A stretch of DNA of 5,033 nucleotides from Acidobacteriaceae bacterium (GCA_003136335.1 PLEA01000260.1:1-5033), one strand, 5' to 3'. Shown: positions 1-5,033, numbered from the stretch's first letter. Numbers and translations are program-made. Notes: a model not told the origin generated them from the letters alone.

Positions 1-1295
1 GGCCTCCGATACACCACCCCACCCTTCATCACAAAATCCACTTTCTCCATTACCGAAACATCGCTCACCGGATCCCCCGGCACCGCCGCAATGTCAGCCA
101 ACTTCCCCGACTCAACAGTCCCCAGCAAATCCTGCATCCCCAACAACTCCGCCGCCGTCACCGTCGCCGCCCGGATCGCCTGTGCCGGAGTCATCCCAAA
201 CTTCACCATCGACGAAAACTCCTTCGCCGGATTGATCTTCCAGTCAAACCCGCCCGCATCCGTCCCAAACGCAATCTTCACTCCCGCCTTCATCGCCCGC
301 CGAAACGTCTCTTCATGAATCTGAATCATCTTCACCCACACCGGAGCCCCTGCCGCTGCCCGCCCCTGCGCCACATATTCCCCCACAAATATTGTCGGCA
401 CATAAAAAATGCCGCGCGCCGCCATCGCCTTCAAATCTTCCTCCGCAATGTAATTCCCATGCTCGATCGTATCCACCCCGGCCTCCACCGAATTGTGCAC
501 CCCATTCAGCGCCATCGCGTGCGACGCAACTTTATGCCGCTCGCGGTGCGCCTCATCCACAATCGCCCGCAACTCGTCCAGCGTGAACGTCGGAATATCG
601 TCCAGCACTCCATCCTCCCGCACGCGATACGTCCGGTCGCTATACACCTTGATCCAGTCCGCTCCGTGGCTGATCTGTTCTCGCACCGCCTGCCGCGCGG
701 CGTCCGCTCCGTCCACCAATTGCACTCCATGCGGCACCATTATCCCCGGCGCATATCCCTGCAGCGGATACGCTCCCGTCACGTCCAGAGCCCGCGTCGC
801 CACCTGCATCCGCGGCCCCGGAATCACTCCGCTGTTGATCGCCTTCTTCACATCCGCGTCCGCATATCCCGCGCCTTCGGTCTCCACATCGCGAATCGAC
901 GTGAACCCATACTCCAGCGCCCGCCGCGCATTCACCGTCGCCAGAATCGTCCGATACTCCGGCGACTGCTTCAGCAGTTGCTCGTCATAGTCCGAAGCCG
1001 TAATGTCTCCCTGCAACAAAATATGCGTATGCGTATCGATCAGCCCGGGAAGACAAGTTTCCCGCGACAGATCAATCACCTCCGCTCCAACAGGCGCGCT
1101 GGTCGCAACCTCCTTGATCTTCTCTCCCTCAATCACGATCACAACATTCTTGCGCAACGAATCCCCGCGCCCGTCAAACAAACTCCCACACCGCAGCGCC
1201 CAGACTTTAGGTCCCGCCACAGTCTGTCCAAAAAGGGAAGCACCAAACAAAAGAAGAAAAAACGCGGCAACGCCACAAGATTCTCTGCGAATCAA
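1..1295 (-). CDS. Secreted metal-dependent amidohydrolase (COG1228, imidazolonepropionase/prolidase-like), 3' end cut by the window
   Basis: The minus-strand frame is open from a TTG at 1295 to the window edge (431 full codons). The N-terminus has a basic start, a hydrophobic stretch at about residues 9-22 and a likely signal peptidase I site near FGQ-T (24/25), so export is inferred. The amidohydrolase-superfamily metal site is visible: HTH at H89/H91 in GLIDTHTH, K216 in DWIKVYS (candidate carboxylated lysine), H259 in VASHAM, H279 in TIEHG and D346 in FGTDAGG. The C-terminal GKLADIAAVPGDP strand typical of the family follows at about residues 387-399. This residue set matches COG1228 members, some of which are Xaa-Pro or Xaa-Arg carboxypeptidases; the substrate here cannot be read from sequence, and peptide hydrolysis in the periplasm is an inference. 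Family members usually end shortly after the VMKGGVVY motif, so only a few residues should be missing. Family is confident, substrate unknown. Confidence 0.93.
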   Translation of the reverse strand, partial: MIRRESCGVAAFFLLLFGASLFGQTVAGPKVWALRCGSLFDGRGDSLRKNVVIVIEGEKIKEVATSAPVGAEVIDLSRETCLPGLIDTHTHILLQGDITASDYDEQLLKQSPEYRTILATVNARRALEYGFTSIRDVETEGAGYADADVKKAINSGVIPGPRMQVATRALDVTGAYPLQGYAPGIMVPHGVQLVDGADAARQAVREQISHGADWIKVYSDRTYRVREDGVLDDIPTFTLDELRAIVDEAHRERHKVASHAMALNGVHNSVEAGVDTIEHGNYIAEEDLKAMAARGIFYVPTIFVGEYVAQGRAAAGAPVWVKMIQIHEETFRRAMKAGVKIAFGTDAGGFDWKINPAKEFSSMVKFGMTPAQAIRAATVTAAELLGMQDLLGTVESGKLADIAAVPGDPVSDVSVMEKVDFVMKGGVVYRR

Positions 1296-1300
1296 GGAAG

Positions 1301-1306
1301 CCTCCT
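1301..1306 (-). promoter_or_regulatory. Perfect Shine-Dalgarno deciding a TTG start
   Basis: On the minus strand AGGAGG lies 5 nt before TTG at 1295. No ATG or GTG nearby gives both this spacing and an intact signal peptide. The TTG start is therefore preferred, and the protein begins MIRRES. Confidence 0.8.
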
Positions 1307-1314
1307 AACGTGCA

Positions 1315-1345
1315 ACCTAAGACCCAAGACCTAAAACCCAAGACC
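1315..1345. repeat. Heptanucleotide tandem repeat, ACCTAAG/ACCCAAG type
   Basis: Four consecutive 7-mers run from 1315: ACCTAAG, ACCCAAG, ACCTAAA, ACCCAAG, followed by a partial ACC. The pattern also reads as a 14-nt unit repeated twice with one mismatch (1315-1328 and 1329-1342). It sits 20 nt upstream of the amidohydrolase start, in its presumed leader. It resembles in form the short tandemly repeated heptanucleotides known from cyanobacteria; no function can be read from it. Confidence 0.75.
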
Positions 1346-1358
1346 AACAGCAAGAACG

Positions 1359-1387
1359 GGCAACTGACAATTGGCAACCGGCAACTG
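1359..1387. repeat. Second heptanucleotide tandem repeat, GGCAACT type
   Basis: Four 7-mers in phase: GGCAACT (1359), GACAATT (1366), GGCAACC (1373), GGCAACT (1380). It lies 16 nt from the ACCTAAG block, has a different sequence but the same 7-nt period. Imperfect copies suggest an old slippage expansion. Confidence 0.65.
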
Positions 1388-1493
1388 CCTTTCTGCATTT
1401 CCTGTGCACGCCCTGTGGACAATCCCGGCTGCCCACTCTAGCAGATTTTCCTCGCTCCCCTTCCTCTGCACGAAAACTGCCGTCATCCAGCGG

Positions 1494-1510
1494 AGCAATG
1501 ACACATTGCT
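1494..1510. promoter_or_regulatory. 17-nt perfect palindrome, candidate operator
   Basis: AGCAATG and CATTGCT form perfect 7-bp arms around ACA. The element is in the middle of the space between two divergent genes, where a dimeric repressor could bind. No -35/-10 pair overlaps it clearly, so a regulatory role is only inferred. Confidence 0.3.
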
Positions 1511-1586
1511 AAGCATTTTCGTGAACCCTGCCGATGCGCGAAAATTCGTGGCAGCTTTTTTCCTCAACTGCACCAAAAATACTGAA

Positions 1587-1615
1587 TTGACCCGCGCCCA
1601 TTTCGCCCGTACAGT
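1587..1615 (+). promoter_or_regulatory. Candidate sigma-70-type promoter for the rightward small gene
   Basis: TTGACC (1587-1592), a 17-nt spacer and TACAGT (1610-1615) match the -35/-10 consensus at 5/6 and 4/6 positions. It would leave a leader of about 100 nt before ATG 1722. The match was found by eye in an otherwise unannotated 426-nt gap, so chance is possible. Confidence 0.3.
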
Positions 1616-1721
1616 CACTTCAATCTCATAAAAACTTCTTGATTATTCCAGCCTGGTAAGCCTGTCTGGAGCGCACTCAACCAATCTCACCCAGCAAGAA
1701 ACGCATTCGGGGCGCCGCCAC

Positions 1722-2336
1722 ATGAAATCAGAAGAATGGAAGTCCTACCGCACACGCTTCCTGGTCAATGCCAAACAACTCAATTCCACTCTCAGTTTTG
1801 TCGACCATCTCGGCCGCCAGCATCGCGGTCGCAAAGGCGACTACCTCGTTGAATCTTCCGACAGCGTCGTCAGCATCGCCCCGCGCCGCATCTTCGAGGA
1901 CATTTACGTTCCTATGGCCGTGCAGCACGAATCTGGCAGAGCCGAAACGCCACTCCGAGAAACCCGAGTCCCAGAAACCCGGGTCCCACAAGCAATGACG
2001 TGCACATCGGGCGACCCCAACCTCGACCTCCGACGGTTTGAGTCGCTCCAGATCGAAGAGATAATGCGCAGCAAGCCGCCGATTGGTCGGCAGCGTATCG
2101 ACGACACACCAACGGTTAGATTACCGCAGCCCTGTCGGGACCGCCGCTCGTCCCCCAATCGAATCGGGCTGATGGGACCCTTCGCGTTGCGGTTAGGATC
2201 GACTGCCCTCCAGCCGCGCAGCGGCGAAAGCATGCAGTCCACAACTTGCCCTGCCTTAAATGTGGAAAACCGGGTCCCCAACTCCGCACCAAGCCCGTCA
2301 TTGTTAGGGATACAACCTGTAGTGTTTCTCTCTTGA
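1722..2336 (+). CDS. Small unrecognised protein with doubtful C-terminal extension
   Basis: The frame gives 204 residues from ATG 1722; a weak GGGG lies 9 nt upstream. Residues 1-66 look like a real compact domain: a charged start (MKSEEWKSYRTRF), then GRKGDYLVE at about 37-45 and IFEDIYVPM at about 58-66. This GDYLV...IFE..Y spacing recalls small PGDYG-like modules, but the match is from memory and weak. From about residue 79 the sequence changes character: a 15-nt tandem repeat (1959-1988) encodes RETRVPETRVP, followed by Arg/Pro/Ser-rich sequence with no visible fold. The original gene probably ended near residue 70, with the frame now reading through repeat and intergenic DNA to TGA 2334. 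There is no signal peptide or membrane segment. Function unknown. Confidence 0.5.
   Translation: MKSEEWKSYRTRFLVNAKQLNSTLSFVDHLGRQHRGRKGDYLVESSDSVVSIAPRRIFEDIYVPMAVQHESGRAETPLRETRVPETRVPQAMTCTSGDPNLDLRRFESLQIEEIMRSKPPIGRQRIDDTPTVRLPQPCRDRRSSPNRIGLMGPFALRLGSTALQPRSGESMQSTTCPALNVENRVPNSAPSPSLLGIQPVVFLS
1959..1988. repeat. 15-nt tandem repeat, two copies
   Basis: GAAACCCGAGTCCCA (1959-1973) is followed directly by GAAACCCGGGTCCCA (1974-1988), one mismatch. On the plus strand it falls inside the 1722 frame. Read on the minus strand it gives WDPGFWDSGF, a five-residue period like that at 2969-2998 on the plus strand. Confidence 0.75.
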
Positions 2337-2376
2337 CAGGCACAACCAGCGGGAGTAACTTTGCAATCCCAAGCAC

Positions 2377-2408
2377 GAATTCCGCCTCACGGGAATGGGA
2401 CGGAATTC
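2377..2408. repeat. Inverted repeat with GAATTCC arms
   Basis: GAATTCC (2377-2383) and GGAATTC (2402-2408) pair perfectly over 7 bp around an 18-nt loop. No T-tract follows, so a terminator is unlikely. Confidence 0.45.
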
Positions 2409-2497
2409 CCGGGCAGTAAAGACGTAACGAAGGAAAACTCTGCGGTACGGCCCAGCCAGAGGTGACTCGGCGCTCTCCGCAGACAACAAAAGGATCA

Positions 2498-2532
2498 GGC
2501 GCCTGGGCTTCCAGATCCGTAAGCCCAGCGCC
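2498..2532. repeat. Long hairpin, 12-bp stem with one bulge
   Basis: GGCGC (2498-2502) pairs with GCGCC (2528-2532) and TGGGCTT (2504-2510) with AAGCCCA (2521-2527). C2503 bulges and the loop is 10 nt. It is the longest stem in the window and has no T-tract. It could be a palindromic dispersed repeat or part of an untranslated RNA; nothing decides between these. Confidence 0.6.
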
Positions 2533-2614
2533 CGAAACTTTAAACGCAAGCTCAACCTTCAGGTTTTCCGGAGGCCGCACGCCGGATGCCGGAAGCCGAT
2601 TCAGTGCGGTGGCC

Positions 2615-2639
2615 GTTCCCCGATCCTCCCCCGGGGAAC
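2615..2639. repeat. Inverted repeat with GTTCCCC arms
   Basis: GTTCCCC (2615-2621) and GGGGAAC (2633-2639) form a perfect 7-bp stem with an 11-nt loop, about 90 nt upstream of ATG 2729. It may be a leader structure or another dispersed palindrome. Confidence 0.45.
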
Positions 2640-2728
2640 GACAACGGAGAGTGCTACACGCAATCCTGTCGGCCGGCGATAGGGACTTCCCTTTCGCCGA
2701 CGCGGCAGCAAAAACGCAGGAGCCCGCA

Positions 2729-3583
2729 ATGGAAGGTTTAACCCGACTCGTCTCAGAATCTCTGGCGCGCCACGGTTTTGATCGTCCCCTGGACTATCGT
2801 CGCCTTCACTGGTCGCGCTGGTTCCGCTGCGAATCCCATCACAGCCTGCTGTTCGTCCCCAGCAAGCCCGGCGTCTTCGCCCTGGCCGAAGAAATCATGA
2901 ATCTGGAACCCGGCCATGTGGGGACAGCCGCCCCCGGCTGTCCAGCCGAGCAGAGCTCGGCAAGATCGGTGTGGGACGGGTCTGTGTGGGACCGGGGCTC
3001 AGACCCGGTCAGGCCGAGCGAAGCTCGGCTGGATCTATCGAGCAGTCGGGAAGGGCACGACTTCAGTCGTGCCGTAAGCACGACCCACTCTGTTGCGGCT
3101 TCAGCCGCTGAGGGAACAGCCGAGGGAAGTAATCGCATTGACTCGATTCGCCGCATGCTCGCCGTCACCCAATTCTTTGAAGACGACGACATGGCCTTCG
3201 TCCTCGACCGCATGTTGTCGCGCCAAAATCCCATGCGCGCCCGGCTAGTCTCAGGCCGCTACTTTGTCCGCTTCGTCGTCATCGACGACCAAACCCAGCG
3301 CCGCACCATCTGCAACGCCCTCAATCAATGGATGGTCTCCGCCGCCGAAAAAGCCACCGGCATCGGCTCCGACTTCGTCACTTCCCTGGAACTGACTCCC
3401 GCTACCGAATACGTTCCACCGTCGAATGCCGTGCAGCCGATCCTGTTCAATAATGAAAGCGCAGATGTGGCGCTGGCGCCCACGCCCGCGTCTGCCAGCG
3501 CCATAGCCCATGCAGCTGCCCCGCAGCTAGACTCCGGAGCCGCCACCAACATTCACTGTCCCCCGTTTCCCTCCGGTTTCTGA
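2729..3583 (+). CDS. Unrecognised 284-residue protein interrupted in frame by a palindromic repeat cluster
   Basis: ATG 2729 is chosen because AGGAG lies 6 nt upstream and MEGLTRLVSESLARHGFDRPLDYRRLHWSRWFRC reads like genuine folded sequence; upstream the frame is low quality. Residues 1-62 and 135-240 have balanced composition. Between them, about residues 63-134 are encoded by six hairpins (Ala/Ser/Gly/Arg-rich, with SVWDGSVWDR and GHDFSRAVS). After the insert come RRMLAVTQFFEDDDMAFVLDRML and LVSGRYFVRFVVIDDQTQRR (about 141-192), then an Ala/Pro-rich, probably disordered tail. The order PGVFAL - loop - MLAV - Asp - Arg loosely resembles a GIY-YIG-like fold, but the canonical GIY and YIG residues are not present, so no nuclease activity is claimed. 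No signal peptide or membrane helix is seen, so it is probably cytoplasmic. Function unknown. Confidence 0.75.
   Translation: MEGLTRLVSESLARHGFDRPLDYRRLHWSRWFRCESHHSLLFVPSKPGVFALAEEIMNLEPGHVGTAAPGCPAEQSSARSVWDGSVWDRGSDPVRPSEARLDLSSSREGHDFSRAVSTTHSVAASAAEGTAEGSNRIDSIRRMLAVTQFFEDDDMAFVLDRMLSRQNPMRARLVSGRYFVRFVVIDDQTQRRTICNALNQWMVSAAEKATGIGSDFVTSLELTPATEYVPPSNAVQPILFNNESADVALAPTPASASAIAHAAAPQLDSGAATNIHCPPFPSGF
2915..3130. repeat. Cluster of six perfect hairpins inserted in frame in a coding gene
   Basis: Stems, all perfect: GGACAGCCG/CGGCTGTCC (2922-2943, 9 bp); GCCGAGC/GCTCGGC (2945-2961, 7 bp); GACCGGG/CCCGGTC (2990-3010, 7 bp); GCCGAGC/GCTCGGC again (3013-3029, 7 bp); GGCACGAC/GTCGTGCC (3054-3073, 8 bp); GCGGCT/AGCCGC (3095-3108, 6 bp). 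A 15-nt-period direct repeat starting GTGTGGGAC lies at 2969-2998. The estimated insert is about 216 bp, a multiple of three, with no stop in the host frame. The edges were judged from the change in protein character and may be off by several codons. Confidence 0.8.
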
Positions 3584-3595
3584 CCGGAGAGTTTT
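3571..3595 (+). terminator. Possible intrinsic terminator overlapping a stop codon
   Basis: CTCCGGT (3571-3577) and ACCGGAG (3583-3589) form a 7-bp stem with a 5-nt loop, followed by AGTTTT. The stem overlaps TGA 3581-3583 of the 284-residue gene. The T-tract is only four bases, so termination may be weak. Confidence 0.4.
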
Positions 3596-3682
3596 GGGTT
3601 GGCGTACGCTTCAGCGCTTCAACCACTGATCTTTGCAAGTGGATATTGTAAGGAAGAGACTGATGAAATCCCCGCGAATTCA

Positions 3683-3761
3683 GCCCCGAGGGGCGGCATA
3701 TGTTAGCCCAGGACGTAAGTCCTGGGTAGGTCAGAAAAAGAGGAACGAGTCCCGTAGGGAC
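3683..3761. repeat. Three-hairpin dispersed-type repeat
   Basis: Three perfect hairpins lie in tandem: GCCCC-GA-GGGGC (3683-3694), CCCAGGA-CGTAAG-TCCTGGG (3707-3726) and GTCCC-GTA-GGGAC (3749-3761). The second and third share a GTA in the loop. The rest of 3584-3893 holds a terminator-like stem at its left end and an AT-richer stretch before ATG 3894. A long frame starting upstream at 3633 translates this repeat, which argues against that start. Confidence 0.75.
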
Positions 3762-3879
3762 GTCACCGTTGATGCCGGCTATAGGGCCAGAATATTTGCG
3801 ATGTTTGCGCTAATCCACGCGACCGGGGTGGCATTGATTTCGTACAGTCGCATTCGTAACACAGAACTGGGGCACGATC

Positions 3880-3886
3880 AAAGGAG
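3880..3886 (+). promoter_or_regulatory. Ribosome binding site fixing the start at 3894
   Basis: AAAGGAG lies 7 nt before ATG 3894. The in-frame alternatives at 3633 and 3801 have no comparable site, and the first lies directly before repeat sequence. Confidence 0.7.
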
Positions 3887-3893
3887 AAAGGCC

Positions 3894-4256
3894 ATGGCAA
3901 TCGCATCTGGTAGCACGCAATCACGCTTTACGTCCGGTAATGAATGGCTAATATGGCGTTCGGATTGGGAACGCGGTCGGCAGGAAATTGCGGCACGCAA
4001 TGAGGGTGAAAGCGTAGCATTCCAAGGTGCGCTCGCCGCGGGTGATGAACACTCTAAGCCGGAGGCAAAGGGTCAGAGGCGAGACGGCATCGAGAATGTC
4101 TACAGTGTCACGCTGAATGACCAGGAGACGGGGCTAAGCTTCCGAACCGGCATCTACGGCTACGGGCCGACTCGGCCGATGACCGAGGCCGACAAGCAAG
4201 CCCACTTTCTAAAGCAGATAGAGGCCGCGATCGTCGCCAGAAGACAAGGGAATTGA
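3894..4256 (+). CDS. Orphan 120-residue protein with atypical codon use
   Basis: The frame starts at ATG 3894 behind a good AAAGGAG and ends at TGA 4254. The product is soluble and charged: NEWLIWRSDWERGRQEIAAR (residues 16-35), a polar middle, then IENVYSVTLNDQETGLSFRTGIYGYGP and a C-terminal helix-like MTEADKQAHFLKQIEAAIVARRQ. No signal peptide, membrane helix, Cys pair or known motif is recognised. Codon use differs sharply from the downstream gene: 17 of the 40 codons after the start end in G or C, against 33 of the first 40 in nrdJ (hand count). Similar GCCCC/GGGGC hairpins lie on both sides (3683 and 4281). Recent acquisition or relaxed selection are both possible. If a start at 3801 were used, a short hydrophobic stretch (FALIHATGVALIS) would be added at the N-terminus. 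Confidence 0.6.
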   Translation: MAIASGSTQSRFTSGNEWLIWRSDWERGRQEIAARNEGESVAFQGALAAGDEHSKPEAKGQRRDGIENVYSVTLNDQETGLSFRTGIYGYGPTRPMTEADKQAHFLKQIEAAIVARRQGN

Positions 4257-4280
4257 ACGCTTGCATCTGAAGAATAACCA

Positions 4281-4293
4281 GCCCCGAAGGGGC
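4281..4293. repeat. GCCCC/GGGGC hairpin in the nrdJ leader
   Basis: GCCCC-GAA-GGGGC forms a perfect 5-bp stem. With its flanks (CA before, G after) it matches the first hairpin of the 3683-3761 repeat except for one loop base. No T-tract follows, so it is not an obvious terminator for the 120-residue gene. Confidence 0.6.
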
Positions 4294-4398
4294 GAAAGAC
4301 CCGATCTTTGAAACACCCGGAACCACCCGATTCCCCGCCCTGGCCGGACGCCCTGAATCGGCGCAACACCGCATCGAATCTAATACTTGGAGAGCCCA

Positions 4399-5033
4399 AT
4401 GCCAGAACTCAAGACCGAATTCACGACCCCCGCAATCCAGAACCCCAAGAAGAAGCCTTCCGGCCTCTCCTTCCGCCGCTTCTTCACCAAGCCCGGCGTC
4501 TCTCCCTACAACGAAGTCGAATGGGACCTCCGCCTCGCTCAGATCACCGACGCCCAAGGCAACGTGATCTTCGAGCAAAAGGACGTCGAAGTCCCCAAAG
4601 ACTGGTCCATGACCGCCACCAACATCGTAGCCAGCAAATACTTGCACGGAAAAATCGGCACCCCCGAGCGTGAAACCGGAGTCCGCCAGCTCGTAGCCCG
4701 CGTCGCCGAAACCATCCGCGACTGGGGCATGGCGCAAGGCTATTTCAAGACCGCTGAAGACGGCGCCACCTTCCACGACGAACTAGTCCACATCCTAGTC
4801 CGCCAGTACGCAGCCTTTAACTCCCCCGTCTGGTTCAACGTGGGATGCGATCGCATCGAGCCCAAGTCCGACGGCCGCAGTTGGCACTGGAACCCACAAA
4901 CCCAGCAAGTAGAATTCGGCGTTACCGGATACTCCAAACCCCAGTGCTCCGCCTGCTTCATCAACTCGGTCAAAGATTCGCTAGACTCAATCCTCACGCT
5001 AGCCAAAACCGAAGGCATGCTCTTCAAGTGGGG
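4399..5033 (+). CDS. nrdJ: Adenosylcobalamin-dependent class II ribonucleotide reductase, N-terminal part
   Basis: The enzyme reduces ribonucleotides to deoxyribonucleotides with adenosylcobalamin as radical source, in the cytoplasm and independently of oxygen. The first 211 codons are present. ATG 4399 has GGAG 6 nt upstream. After a basic leader (NPKKKPSG, 15-22) come FFTKPGVSPYNEVEWDLR (29-45), VPKDWSMTATNIVASKY (65-81), FNSPVWFNVG (140-149) and QCSACFINSVKDSLDSI (182-198), all characteristic of the long NrdJ type. C186 aligns by motif with the N-terminal redox cysteine of class I enzymes (E. coli NrdA C225, SSC before a DSLDSI-like segment). The remaining barrel, the thiyl-radical cysteine and the C-terminal redox cysteines lie beyond the right edge. 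No clear NrdR-box pair was found in the 142-nt leader by eye, and this space is too short for a complete cobalamin riboswitch. Confidence 0.93.
   Translation, partial: MPELKTEFTTPAIQNPKKKPSGLSFRRFFTKPGVSPYNEVEWDLRLAQITDAQGNVIFEQKDVEVPKDWSMTATNIVASKYLHGKIGTPERETGVRQLVARVAETIRDWGMAQGYFKTAEDGATFHDELVHILVRQYAAFNSPVWFNVGCDRIEPKSDGRSWHWNPQTQQVEFGVTGYSKPQCSACFINSVKDSLDSILTLAKTEGMLFKW

Larger units (their letters stand above)
1990..2728. other. Stretch without a convincing gene, containing inverted repeats
   Basis: Apart from the doubtful tail of the 1722 frame, no gene is supported here. A plus-strand frame open at 2120-2419 has no ATG but contains CLKCGKPGP (2252-2278) and could be a decayed fragment. 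Inverted repeats are annotated separately at 2377-2408, 2498-2532 and 2615-2639. The frame upstream of ATG 2729 stays open back to a GTG at 2462, but its sequence is Ser/Arg/Pro-rich and crosses two of these inverted repeats, so it is not treated as coding. Confidence 0.5.

Noticed and set aside
315..1334. Long plus-strand frame of 339 codons
   Set aside because: It is the antisense shadow of the amidohydrolase; the product is His/Arg/Pro-rich with no fold, while the opposite strand shows a full metal site.
2116..2580. Minus-strand frame of 154 codons in the gene-poor stretch
   Set aside because: No recognisable motif, it crosses inverted repeats, and an overlapping minus-strand frame is equally open, so it is probably spurious.
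2462..2728. N-terminal extension of the 284-residue protein from GTG 2462
   Set aside because: The 89 extra residues are Ser/Arg/Pro-rich, cross two inverted repeats and lack a good ribosome binding site, whereas ATG 2729 has AGGAG at suitable spacing.
2915..3130. CRISPR array or integron-like array
   Set aside because: The hairpins differ in sequence and have no regular spacers, and the region is an open reading frame of the host gene.
3633..3893. N-terminal extension of the 120-residue protein from ATG 3633
   Set aside because: It translates the three-hairpin repeat and has no matching ribosome binding site; ATG 3894 is better supported.
4281..4300. Intrinsic terminator after the 120-residue gene
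   Set aside because: The stem is only 5 bp and is followed by GAAAGACC rather than a T-tract; it matches a repeat found elsewhere in the window.
4108..4776. Minus-strand frame of 222 codons
   Set aside because: It lies antisense to nrdJ and the 120-residue gene, is Gly/Asp/Val-rich as expected for a shadow of a high-GC3 gene, and the plus strand carries clear NrdJ motifs.

Overview
The window reads as a piece of a G+C-rich bacterial chromosome. The best guess is an acidobacterium of the Koribacter/Sulfotelmatobacter kind. That placement is an inference from three things: a secreted COG1228-type amidohydrolase, a cobalamin-dependent ribonucleotide reductase, and many short perfect hairpins scattered between and even inside genes. 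No rRNA, tRNA, CRISPR array or recognisable transposase is present.

Layout. (1) Minus strand, 1-1295: a nearly complete exported metal-dependent amidohydrolase, with a TTG start behind a perfect AGGAGG and its last few residues beyond the left edge. (2) 1296-1721: divergent intergenic region with two heptanucleotide tandem repeats, a 17-nt palindrome and a weak promoter candidate facing right. (3) 1722-2336, plus strand: a small unrecognised protein whose first 60-70 residues look genuine and whose C-terminal half looks like repeat-derived or intergenic read-through. (4) About 1990-2728: no convincing gene, several inverted repeats. (5) 2729-3583, plus strand: an unrecognised 284-residue protein interrupted in frame by about 216 bp holding six perfect hairpins. 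(6) 3584-3893: a terminator-like hairpin and a three-hairpin repeat. (7) 3894-4256, plus strand: a 120-residue orphan with a good ribosome binding site and unusual codon use. (8) 4257-4398: the leader of the next gene, with another copy of the GCCCC/GGGGC hairpin. (9) 4399 to the right edge, plus strand: the N-terminal part of a class II ribonucleotide reductase (nrdJ).

The genes do not form an obvious pathway or operon. The two recognisable enzymes (a secreted peptidase-like amidohydrolase and a deoxynucleotide-synthesis enzyme) are unrelated in role and lie on opposite strands. The most notable signal is the population of small palindromic repeats. One cluster has become part of a protein, resembling in principle the Rickettsia palindromic elements; another related pair brackets the codon-atypical orphan. 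No complete new system is demonstrated, but the in-frame repeat cluster is worth comparative work.
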